NCBI RefSeq assembly: GCF_034006445.1
Contig: NZ_JAVESS010000002.1
Coordinates: 1-64,000 of the forward strand
Direction: 5' to 3'
DNA length: 64,000 nucleotides
From: Desulfovibrio sp.
Lineage (GTDB): Bacteria > Desulfobacterota > Desulfovibrionia > Desulfovibrionales > Desulfovibrionaceae
Positions within the stretch are counted from its first letter, which is position 1. Each line of letters opens with the position of its first letter. Positions 31,768-38,977 of the stretch are shown here, one piece after another. Position numbers and translations under genes: made by a program. The notes beneath the pieces were generated by a model that ran no database searches, had not been told where the DNA came from, and was given only the letters and a program-made list of their open reading frames with translations.

Positions 31768-32769
31768 ATGCGACTTCATCCGGTAGGATTCAGCCACCTT
31801 GGACAGGTCAATGCCGACGGCATCCGCTACGTCTGGCAACTTCGCGACAATGCTCCCTATATTGAGAGCGCCGCGTTCAGGGCCAGGGCCAAGATTCCCA
31901 CTTCTGATGCGGACAGCCATATCTCGGCCTATACCACATCGGTGAGCGGGGGTTGCGCCCTTACCGCAGCCAAAGTGCCGTGCAGGTTTTGTCGTACTGG
32001 CAATACATTGCGCTTTTCCGGCCACTTGAGCGCAAAAGAAATAGCCCTGCAAAACGTCTTCATGGTCCTGTCCGACATGGAGCAGATCGGGCAGGCGGCA
32101 GCGGACAATCCCCGCGAATTCGCCTATATGGGGCAGGGAGAACCGGGCTATTCATACCCTCAACTGCGCGAAGCCATACGCATCACCAACAAGGCCATGT
32201 CTGCCCTGGGGCAGAAAGTGCACCGTCACCTTCTGGCTACCTGCGGTGTTACGGAAATGATTGACGCCTTTATGTCAGACCTGGAAAATGACTACTTCAA
32301 CGGCACAAGGGTGACTTTTCACTATTCTCTGCATGCCGCTAGCGATCGGGGCTCCGTGATGCCAATAGAAAATATCTATAGTTACCGTGAAGTTATACAA
32401 AGATTTCCCCGCCTTTACGAGCTTACGGGAGAAAAATCCTGCGTGGGCGTTTTACTGTTCAAAAACTACTGCAACGGCAGTTCAACTAAAAGCCATTGCA
32501 CGGACATGAAGGAAATAGAAACCATTGCCTCGGAGCTTGATCCTACCATATGCCGCATCAGTCTGTGCGAATTCAATCCCTGTGATTCGGTGGGAACCAA
32601 CGGCGAAATCAGCCCGGAAGAAGCAGCTGAACTGACCACCATGCTTGAAGACAAGGGGTTTGAGGTTAAGCTCTTTGCCTCGTTCGGCAGGCAGGAAAAT
32701 ACCGCCTGTGGCCTTTTGGGCGGCACCATGCCGGACATCAATACCGATGACCATATCCTTGCCCGATAA
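31768..32769 (+). CDS. RlmN-like radical SAM protein (divergent)
   Basis: 333 aa. It shares the layout of RlmN/Cfr rRNA methyltransferases: a CRFCRTGN cluster motif, FAYMGQGEP (SAM-binding GEP motif), FHYSLHAAS...MPIENIYSY, and a C-terminal ENTACGLLGG matching the family's methyl-carrying cysteine region. The cluster is unusual: cysteines 63, 72 and 75 give CX8CX2C rather than CX3CX2C, and the RlmN upstream conserved cysteine appears replaced by Thr. It also lacks the long RlmN N-terminal domain length. Good AAGGAG ribosome site. Not the housekeeping RlmN; substrate unknown. Confidence 0.8.
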   Translation: MRLHPVGFSHLGQVNADGIRYVWQLRDNAPYIESAAFRARAKIPTSDADSHISAYTTSVSGGCALTAAKVPCRFCRTGNTLRFSGHLSAKEIALQNVFMVLSDMEQIGQAAADNPREFAYMGQGEPGYSYPQLREAIRITNKAMSALGQKVHRHLLATCGVTEMIDAFMSDLENDYFNGTRVTFHYSLHAASDRGSVMPIENIYSYREVIQRFPRLYELTGEKSCVGVLLFKNYCNGSSTKSHCTDMKEIETIASELDPTICRISLCEFNPCDSVGTNGEISPEEAAELTTMLEDKGFEVKLFASFGRQENTACGLLGGTMPDINTDDHILAR

Positions 32770-32858
32770 TACTACAGGGCATTATCCGTAATTGACGCAG
32801 CAGCATGCTGAAATTTTTGCGTAAGCGTCCGCAATGAAACGCTCTGGCGGGAAAAAAC

Positions 32859-33440
32859 ATGAACAGCGAAGAAGTCAGTGGAGTTCTGGCCTTTATAAAA
32901 AAAGCGGAGGGCCTGAAAAACACGCTCCGCCACTCCTTCACATCAAACAGCAGGCAGGAAAGTGCCGCGGAGCACAGTTGGCGTCTGTGCCTCTTTGTCA
33001 TGGCCTGCGCCCCGTGGTTCAGAAACCTGGATTGCGAAAAGCTGCTCCGCCTTGCAGTTGTTCATGATCTTGCTGAGGCGGTTTGTGGCGACACTCCAGC
33101 CATTTGCAGAGAAAACAAAGAACTTAAGGCCGTCCGTGAGCGGGCGGCCTTGGCTGAAATTTGCAGCACATTGCCCGAAGGATTGCAAAAAGAGATGCTC
33201 TCAACCTGGGAAGAATATGAGAGTGCCAGTACAGACGAAGCGAAGCTGGTGAAGGGGTTGGATAAACTGGAAACGCTCATACAACACAATCAGGGACGCA
33301 ATCCGATAAATTTTGATTATAAATTCAATCTCGCCTATGGGAAGGAGCTAACAGATGCGGATGATACATTGACTCTCTTTAGAAAAAATATTGACGAAGA
33401 AACGAAGGAAAAGATTAATAATAAAACATCTGACTATTGA
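32859..33440 (+). CDS. HD-domain hydrolase (YfbR/HDDC2-like)
   Basis: 193 aa with HD-superfamily metal ligands in order: SAAEHSWRL (His), VVHDLAEAVCGDTP (His-Asp with the E-x-x-x-GD of HDDC2/YfbR 5'-deoxynucleotidases), and KGLDKLETLIQH (final Asp). Likely acts on a nucleotide monophosphate or a modified nucleotide. It follows the radical SAM gene by 90 bases on the same strand, suggesting a shared pathway. Its stop is six bases from the left end of the IS3-family element, so the IS inserted just outside the gene. Confidence 0.82.
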   Translation: MNSEEVSGVLAFIKKAEGLKNTLRHSFTSNSRQESAAEHSWRLCLFVMACAPWFRNLDCEKLLRLAVVHDLAEAVCGDTPAICRENKELKAVRERAALAEICSTLPEGLQKEMLSTWEEYESASTDEAKLVKGLDKLETLIQHNQGRNPINFDYKFNLAYGKELTDADDTLTLFRKNIDEETKEKINNKTSDY

Positions 33441-33451
33441 TCTGCCTGACC

Positions 33452-34320
33452 TTACCCCACTGTGTATACCAGTTGTAAGTTAGCGATTCCCAATGGGTTG
33501 CAGGTTGTACTCTTTTCACGGAATTCTTCCGGCGTTAGCCAGCCCAATGTGCTTGCGGTCGCCGCTGGTTGTAATCCTGTCGCCAGGTCTCAACCGTTCT
33601 TCGGGCATCATACAGGGACAGAAACACGTTCTGATTTAAACACTCATCCCGAAATTTTCCGTTAAAGCTTTCAATGTGCCCATTGTCCGTGGGCTTCCCC
33701 GGACGAGTGAACTCTATCTGTACTCCATGCTCAAAAGCCCAAGCGTCCAAGGCCTTACCGCTAAATTCTGGACCGTTATCAACCTTGATACGTTGCGGTA
33801 ACCTTCCTTGGAGGCGTAGTTTTTCAAGGACGCGCACAACTCGAGCTCCAGGCAACGACATATCCACTTCGAGCACCGGGCTTGAACGATCCCACAGATC
33901 AGCAATTGTCAAAATCCGGATGCGTCGCCCTCCCATAAGGGAGTCGCTTACAAAATCCATCGCCCATTGTTCATCTGGGCCATCAGGGCCAGCCTGGACA
34001 ATACGGGCATGGCTTGGACGCTTCACGCGTTTGCGGGTACGCAACGAAAGGTTTTCTTCCTGGTAAATCCTTTCTGTCCGCTTGTGGTTCTGCACCAACC
34101 CGTCCCGGCGCAACAACTCATGTAGGCGTGGAGAACCGAAACGCCGCCGATCTTCCGCCAGTTCCAGCATCCGCGTCCGTAAAAGAAGATCACGGTCTTC
34201 AGATGGTGATCGCCTGGCTGCACAGCGGTTAAACTGAATCACTCGGCAAGCCCGCCGCTCTGAGTAGCCATGCGCAGTCTGAATGTGCTGCACGGTTGCC
34301 CTATTAGCTGCGGGCTTCAA
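33452..34320 (-). pseudogene. IS3-family transposase OrfB (frameshifted near the C-terminus)
   Basis: rve/DDE integrase-core protein: catalytic residues lie in WAMDFVSDSL (Asp), VDNGPEFSG (Asp) and GHIESFNGKFRDECL (Glu). The frame beginning with TTG at 34320 stops early at 33535 after NQRRPQAHWAG. A one-base loss near 33554 explains this: the next frame continues STLGWLTPEEF, the standard IS3 ending, and runs to a stop at 33452 inside the left inverted repeat. The DDE triad is intact but ~28 C-terminal residues are lost. Normally made as an OrfAB fusion by -1 frameshifting at 34323-34329. Confidence 0.85.
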
Positions 34321-34583
34321 AAGTTTTTTGAGATCACATCCTTCAGGACGACAACATCAAGAGCCTGCTCGCCTACGAGTCTTTTCAGTCGGGCGTTCTC
34401 ATCTTCCAACTGGCGCAACCGCTTTGCATCAGAGATGTTCATCCCACCGAACTTGCTACGCCATTTGTAAAAAGTCGCATCCGAAATGCCATTCTGACGG
34501 CACAGATCGACAACGCGCACTCCAGCCTCGGCTCGCCGCAAGATCGCTATAATTTGTTCTTCGGTGAATCTGCTACGTTTCAT
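34317..34583 (-). CDS. IS3-family transposase OrfA (HTH_Tnp_1)
   Basis: 88 aa. Helix-turn-helix region RFTEEQIIAILRRAEAGVRV...LCRQNGISDATFYKWRSKFGG, then a leucine-zipper-like tail (LRQLEDENARLKRLV). Ends four bases into orfB. The heptamer A AAA AAC near its 3' end (34323-34329, reverse strand) is a good -1 slippery site for making the OrfAB transposase. Confidence 0.9.
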   Translation of the reverse strand: MKRSRFTEEQIIAILRRAEAGVRVVDLCRQNGISDATFYKWRSKFGGMNISDAKRLRQLEDENARLKRLVGEQALDVVVLKDVISKNF

Positions 34584-34645
34584 TCTTGTGCTCCTATGTC
34601 AGGAACACCAACTTTTCAATGGCATACTTCTCGGGGGGAGGGTCA

Positions 34646-35012
34646 ATCCAGCATGATGAAAGATGCTCCATTTGAACTTAATCCATATCCATCAGGAGCG
34701 TATTATGTTGATGCAGAAGTCGTATCCGCAGGAACAAATAGAATAGAAGTAATTGATATAAAACCAATAAATTATGATAATGATGAAAAAACAATAAAAA
34801 TAAAACTTGTTTTCACAGTGAGCGGATGGATTGAAGGGCCATTTTCATTCAGTATATATGACAAAGAAGATAACCAATATTATCCTATAGGCGACAGCAG
34901 TGAGTCACAGGATATTGATTTAGAATGTGAAGTGTTCGCCGAGTTTTTTTATGATGATGACACATGGACGATGGATGAATTTAGCGTCAATCTGGATAGA
35001 GAAGTCATTTAA
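34646..35012 (+). pseudogene. 3' remnant of a gene cut by the IS element
   Basis: An open frame runs out of the IS right end to a stop at 35012; the first in-frame Met outside the IS is at 34653 but has no ribosome site. The ~120 residues are acidic and beta-rich (IKLVFTVSGWIEGPFSFSIY, then DIDLECEVFAEFFYDDD). They remind me of C-terminal regions of DUF4935/PIN-type proteins, but this is weak. Base composition is AT-rich like the next two genes. Most likely the 5' part was lost with the IS insertion. Confidence 0.55.
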
Positions 35013-35083
35013 TTTATAGATGTTGAACCTGACTTTGACCAAGAATAACCCATTGGCTTTGGAGAGACGATGCCCATTCACTT

Positions 35084-36952
35084 TTAACGAATAATTCTCA
35101 TGTAAGCAGTAGGATGATGACTGATGCCACTTTGAAAAACATCATCGTCTGGAATTACTCGTTCCGGGTCATAAATCACAAATAGCACAGCTCTGTTATT
35201 TACATCATATTTTGTAAGGTCGGCAGCAATTTGCTCAGTAATCTTTGAAGGAGTCTGTCCTTTTTTTACATATTTTAACTCAATAAATGTTCCGGTGCGT
35301 TCATCGCTGAAGTCAGGCTTGGATAGGGAAAAAGACCAAGCAACATAAGGAAATTCCCGTTGAATATCCTCCTCGGCGCTGGCAAGAATTGCGCTGCATA
35401 TGTCCTGAAGATGGGTTTCGTTTTTTGGTTTTTCACTTCTACAGGCTAGTGGAATCGCCTTGGATAGTATGTTGCCTATATTCTCAGTAAATAGTTTCGA
35501 ACTTTCTTGTGTGTGCGCGCCAGAGAGGACAAAACTCATCAATGAATTGGGCTGCAAGTCTCCAGAAGCAATGACTGATTTGTTTTGAATTATTTGTTGT
35601 TCAAGCACATCAACAACTGTTGCAGCATGGCGCTTATGCATATCTATCAAAGGACGTATAGAGTTATAACCGTCAAGTGCGTCTGCCGCATCGTTAATAA
35701 ACGAACCATATATTAAGTCAAATTCTTCTTCTGACATCTTATTTATTTCATTTGCGAAGCGCATATAAGATACAGCGACACCCTTGTCGTAAGTATTTTT
35801 TACCTGATCGACCTTGCGTTCACCCAAAAATACGTCAGTTACATAGTCAAAGCTCGTGTCTATAGATTTATGTGAAAGAACAGCAATTCTTCTGTCTATA
35901 CACTGACTACACACGCCACAATGTTTCTGTACGGAAGATGCCATGATAGTTCTTGTGCATGAAGAAGATAGGTGAATAAGGTCTTTGGCCTTACTTTCCA
36001 AAGTTATCCCGACAACTTCTTTTTTTGTAAAGAATATATAGGGATTTTGAAAGCTTATCGGTTCTTGGCAGCATAAATTGAAAAATTCCTGAAAAAGTTT
36101 GAGCGCAAGCGGATGTGTTGTGCGAGTTGCACGAGAGCGCAGCACTTCATCGGTAAGAGGCAAGTTTAGGCTTACAATCCCATTCTCATAAAAATTAACT
36201 TCTCGAACCCCGAGTATCTCCGCGACAACTACGGCAAGGGAAGAATATAGAAATGAACGACTCCGTTGAGTATATTCATGGTAGCGCGCTGATTTTTTAT
36301 TGATCCAAACAGGCACATGCATGAATGTTCCAGAATATATCTTTCCAAGTTCATCAATTAACTTTTTTTGGCGCGCATTCATGGTAGAGACAGAGCGATG
36401 GCTCACTAGAGCAACAGGAATTCCAGCAGAAATATTTTCAATTGCCCCAGCAAGCGAATCCAATCCCCCAGAAAATAGAATTACCTTTTCTACTTTGGGT
36501 AATGCCGTGATACTTTCACCAAGAAAATATTGATACTGTCTTGAAGATGCCGTTTTAGGGAAAAATTCAAATAAAAACTTTCCATTAACCAAAAAGGTAA
36601 GCAATTTTTGAAGAGCCGTTTTTACAGCTTCTGTATTCCAGAACTCAAAGTCATAAACGGGAATTACAAAATGGAAGTCGCGTTCCCATCCATCGTCAGT
36701 ATCCTCTCCCGTCCATTTTTTATCCGTACGCAGCACAAGAGCATCAGCAGTATAGATAAAAGATGCAATTTCAATTAAATCGTACTGACGACTTGAGATA
36801 TGCTGCCTTAATCTAGAGTCTAAATTTTCAATGACGATATTGACATTGCGGTTGGCGGCACCCGGATCAGAGACTATTTCTTTTGTAACACGCCCTGCGC
36901 ATAAAGGAGTCTCTTGCGCTCCGTTGCAAAGAAAACTTACAGCCCGGCTCAT
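35084..36952 (-). CDS. QueC-like PP-loop protein with C-terminal PD-(D/E)XK-like region
   Basis: 622 aa. The centre is QueC-like (7-cyano-7-deazaguanine synthase): PP-loop ATP site KVILFSGGLDSLAGAI (SGGLDS at 161-166), RSFLYSSLA near 232, and a zinc site of Cys332, Cys345, Cys348 and Cys351 (HCGVCSQCIDRR). Unlike ~230-aa QueC it has ~150 extra N-terminal residues and ~250 C-terminal ones. The end carries PDFSDERTGTFIELKYVKKG: Asp547, Glu558 and Lys560 fit a PD-(D/E)XK nuclease core, with Gln574 further on. Overlaps its partner by four bases. AT-rich, at the distal end of the island. Qat/CBASS-type QueC proteins are the closest idea; a queuosine role is unlikely. Confidence 0.75.
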   Translation of the reverse strand: MSRAVSFLCNGAQETPLCAGRVTKEIVSDPGAANRNVNIVIENLDSRLRQHISSRQYDLIEIASFIYTADALVLRTDKKWTGEDTDDGWERDFHFVIPVYDFEFWNTEAVKTALQKLLTFLVNGKFLFEFFPKTASSRQYQYFLGESITALPKVEKVILFSGGLDSLAGAIENISAGIPVALVSHRSVSTMNARQKKLIDELGKIYSGTFMHVPVWINKKSARYHEYTQRSRSFLYSSLAVVVAEILGVREVNFYENGIVSLNLPLTDEVLRSRATRTTHPLALKLFQEFFNLCCQEPISFQNPYIFFTKKEVVGITLESKAKDLIHLSSSCTRTIMASSVQKHCGVCSQCIDRRIAVLSHKSIDTSFDYVTDVFLGERKVDQVKNTYDKGVAVSYMRFANEINKMSEEEFDLIYGSFINDAADALDGYNSIRPLIDMHKRHAATVVDVLEQQIIQNKSVIASGDLQPNSLMSFVLSGAHTQESSKLFTENIGNILSKAIPLACRSEKPKNETHLQDICSAILASAEEDIQREFPYVAWSFSLSKPDFSDERTGTFIELKYVKKGQTPSKITEQIAADLTKYDVNNRAVLFVIYDPERVIPDDDVFQSGISHHPTAYMRIIR

Positions 36953-37734
36953 TGTTTGCCTCGCTGTGTCTTTGCTTCGGAACTCATTTTCCTAAATGCT
37001 AAGGATAGATAAGATTTTACGCTTTGAGGAGTGAGGTCTTTCTCATAAAAAACCTTTTTCGCAAACCAAGTTCCGCTCAAATCTCTTACGATATATGAAC
37101 TTTCATTCCAGTGTTTTTGATTTTCAGCGTTAAAATGAGATAGCTGATTAATGTTTTGTATACATTCTCTACCAACGCTATAGTTTGAGACCCTGCTCAG
37201 AAAAAAGTTGACATAAGAGTATGTGTAGTTGGCGATGAATCTTTGACCAAACTCGGCGAATCCATTCTTGCTGGCGAGCTTTTTAAGTTCATTACCAGAG
37301 CCGCTACCGTCAAGAGATAATTGCTTTTGGGCCGTTGCCTCCAAGATTGACTTAGAGATAGACCTTAGTGCTATTTCTGACTTATCGGAGCTAATACAAT
37401 TTTCGACAAAAAATGAACGCACTCTAGAGTGTACTTCAAAAGCAAATTCTCGCGAATCAGCCATCTTATTTATGTCGATATAATATTCACCTGACTCTAC
37501 TTTGGTGGCAATAGCTTCAAGAATTTTTGCTACAATAAATATCGCATTATAAACGCCCGTATCATTTGAGGCTTCAATCAGTCCCTTTTCTGTCGCAAGT
37601 ATGGAGTCGTTGGCAATAGAGGCAATGTCCTCTTTCGACAAGCGTTGAGCTTCATCGCCAGAAGAGTTCAAAAGCTCTATGATTTTTTCCCAAGATTTAG
37701 ACTTGGGTATGCGGCCAATTCTAGTGTGTCCCAT
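36949..37734 (-). CDS. Unknown partner of the QueC-like protein (Met-Gly N-terminus)
   Basis: 261 aa, not assigned to a family I can name. N-terminus MGHTRIGRIPKSKSWEKIIE, then mostly helical, Ser/Lys/Glu-rich sequence; no membrane segment or catalytic motif is evident. It is the promoter-proximal gene and overlaps the QueC-like gene by four bases (ATGA), so the two are made together. The Gly at position 2 would be exposed after Met removal, which matters because QueC-like defence enzymes are reported to modify N-terminal glycines. That link is inference only. Confidence 0.7.
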   Translation of the reverse strand: MGHTRIGRIPKSKSWEKIIELLNSSGDEAQRLSKEDIASIANDSILATEKGLIEASNDTGVYNAIFIVAKILEAIATKVESGEYYIDINKMADSREFAFEVHSRVRSFFVENCISSDKSEIALRSISKSILEATAQKQLSLDGSGSGNELKKLASKNGFAEFGQRFIANYTYSYVNFFLSRVSNYSVGRECIQNINQLSHFNAENQKHWNESSYIVRDLSGTWFAKKVFYEKDLTPQSVKSYLSLAFRKMSSEAKTQRGKQ

Positions 37735-37996
37735 GCGTACTCTGCTGTATTACTGGTGCAAAGTGAAACTGCTACTTTTTCCATAATCATAAATATATTT
37801 CTATATTTGCAGGTTTTCTTTGCGATTACAATACCTATATAGGCGTTCTCGGCTCTCCACACAATGCCCCATAACCGGCCAATACAGTCCAGCGAAACCT
37901 ACTCCAACTCTTTTAATTTATAGGTATTTATGTAGGCATTGACAAATTCATTCCATCAGATAATATTGCATTCTAGATACTTACTTACACCTACAC

Positions 37997-38022
37997 ATCC
38001 CCTTGGGGACGCCAATGAAAAT
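37997..38022 (+). repeat. attR: right 26-bp direct repeat
   Basis: Exact copy of 13834-13859 (tRNA-Glu 3' end plus following bases). No tRNA surrounds it, as expected for the distal attachment site. The stretch 37735-37996 is AT-rich, noncoding, and probably holds the promoter of the defence-like pair. Confidence 0.9.
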
Positions 38023-38025
38023 CAT

Positions 38026-38054
38026 GCTCTTATGAGGAATCGTAAGAGCTTTTT
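38026..38054 (+). terminator. Displaced original tRNA-Glu terminator
   Basis: Stem GCTCTTA/TAAGAGC followed by TTTTT, at the same distance from attR as the present terminator (13863) is from attL. This suggests it ended the tRNA transcript before the island inserted. Confidence 0.65.
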
Positions 38055-38225
38055 CGTTGTGGGATAAATCTGCCCCAGGCTTTGTAGTATACCCTTTTTT
38101 TGTGGCCAAAGCCAAACTGGGGTTTTCATACATAACCATAAGGTTTCACCGTAAAATTCATGATTAAGTTTTGCCCGAGTTTGGAAGGAATACGGTGCGG
38201 GGCAAAATAAAACTTGCCTGCCCAC

Positions 38226-38240
38226 TAGACAACCGGTCTA
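38226..38240. promoter_or_regulatory. NemR-type operator upstream of the TetR gene
   Basis: TAGACAACCGGTCTA, 20 bases before the regulator start. It matches the site at 38920 at 13 of 15 positions and resembles the TAGACC...GGTCTA box of NemR. Confidence 0.65.
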
Positions 38241-38260
38241 CTATGACCTATTTGTGCCCC

Positions 38261-38866
38261 ATGAAAACGATAACACCAGCTGCCGAAGTTCGGCGCCATA
38301 TTCTCGAAACCGGGCAGGCCATCATGAGCGGCAAGGGGTTTTCGGCCGTTGGCTTGACCGAAATTCTGACCGCAGCTGGTGTGCCCAAGGGCTCCTTCTA
38401 CTATTATTTCAAATCCAAGGATGCCTTTGGGGAAGCCCTGCTTGAGCAGTATTTTGCTGACTACATGGCAGAACTCACAGAACTGCTGGAAGAACCAGGA
38501 CAAAACGGCGCGCAGCGCCTGATGGCCTACTGGGAAAAATGGCTCAAGACTCAGGCGGGCTGCGACTCCCAGGGCAAATGCCTGGCGGTCAAGCTTGGAG
38601 CCGAAGTTGCGGATTTGTCCGAAGCCATGCGTAGTGCGCTGCGGATTGGCACCGCGCAAATTATGCAGCGCCTGGCCAAAGCAATAGAAGACGCGCGCGC
38701 TGATGGCTCTCTGGCTGTTGAGGGCGATGCCCTTTTCTTGTCCGAGGTTCTGTACCAGCTGTGGCTGGGGGCGAGTCTTCTTGAAAAAATTACCAGAAAT
38801 GGTGAATCCCTGAAAACCGCCATGGCTGCAACGCACCGTATTCTCAATATTCCCCCCCAAAAATAA
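38261..38866 (+). CDS. nemR: NemR-like TetR-family repressor
   Basis: 201 aa. The N-terminal TetR HTH has GLTEILTAAGVPKGSFYYYFKSKDAFG; the C-terminal half has CLAVKLGAEVADLSEAMRSAL and QLWLGASLLEKI. These match E. coli NemR, a repressor inactivated by electrophiles and hypochlorite through cysteine modification; cysteines near CDSQGKC are present. The start at 38261 gives the NemR-like N-terminus; an in-frame ATG at 38243 is possible. It lies just outside attR and upstream of a yqhD-like gene with the same operator, so it probably controls itself and that gene. Confidence 0.86.
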   Translation: MKTITPAAEVRRHILETGQAIMSGKGFSAVGLTEILTAAGVPKGSFYYYFKSKDAFGEALLEQYFADYMAELTELLEEPGQNGAQRLMAYWEKWLKTQAGCDSQGKCLAVKLGAEVADLSEAMRSALRIGTAQIMQRLAKAIEDARADGSLAVEGDALFLSEVLYQLWLGASLLEKITRNGESLKTAMAATHRILNIPPQK

Positions 38867-38919
38867 GGTGGTTATTGCACAGCATGGCGTTGCCAATGGG
38901 TAAATCTGGTTCTATTTTA

Positions 38920-38934
38920 TAGTCGACCGGTCTA
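38920..38934. promoter_or_regulatory. NemR-type operator upstream of yqhD
   Basis: TAGTCGACCGGTCTA, sharing ACCGGTCTA and the TAG start with the site at 38226. Lies 43 bases upstream of the yqhD-like start. Confidence 0.65.
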
Positions 38935-38977
38935 ATATAAAGTACGTCACATCAGCCAATAAAAAAGGGAGCCCATT

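Larger units (their letters stand above)
33447..34645 (-). mobile_element. IS3-family insertion sequence (decayed)
   Basis: About 1.2 kb with two transposase frames on the reverse strand and imperfect terminal inverted repeats of ~35 bp: the left end TGACCTTACCCCACTG matches the reverse complement of the right end TGACCCTCCCCCCGAG, and similarity continues through GTATACC/GTATGCC. No 3-4 bp target duplication is evident, so one flank may have been rearranged. The element separates the HD gene from a 5'-truncated reading frame. Confidence 0.88.
13834..38022. mobile_element. tRNA-Glu-integrated genomic island (~24 kb)
   Basis: The segment is bounded by a perfect 26-bp direct repeat that copies the T-arm/acceptor 3' end of tRNA-Glu plus the next bases (13834-13859 and 37997-38022), the classic footprint of tyrosine-recombinase integration. 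Content is accessory: catabolic genes, three MFS transporters, a radical SAM/HD set, an IS element and an AT-rich defence-like module at the distal end. No integrase, excisionase or conjugation gene is visible, so the island may be immobilised, may have lost its integrase, or may be moved in trans. The boundary claim rests on the repeat; excision has not been shown. Confidence 0.85.

Noticed and set aside
33441..34650. Target-site duplication of the IS3 element
   Set aside because: Flanks TCTGCC and ATCCAG do not match over 3-4 bases at the boundaries supported by the inverted repeats.
35084..36952. Housekeeping queuosine gene queC
   Set aside because: Over twice QueC length, no queD/queE/queF neighbours, island location and AT-rich composition; only the central domain is QueC-like.
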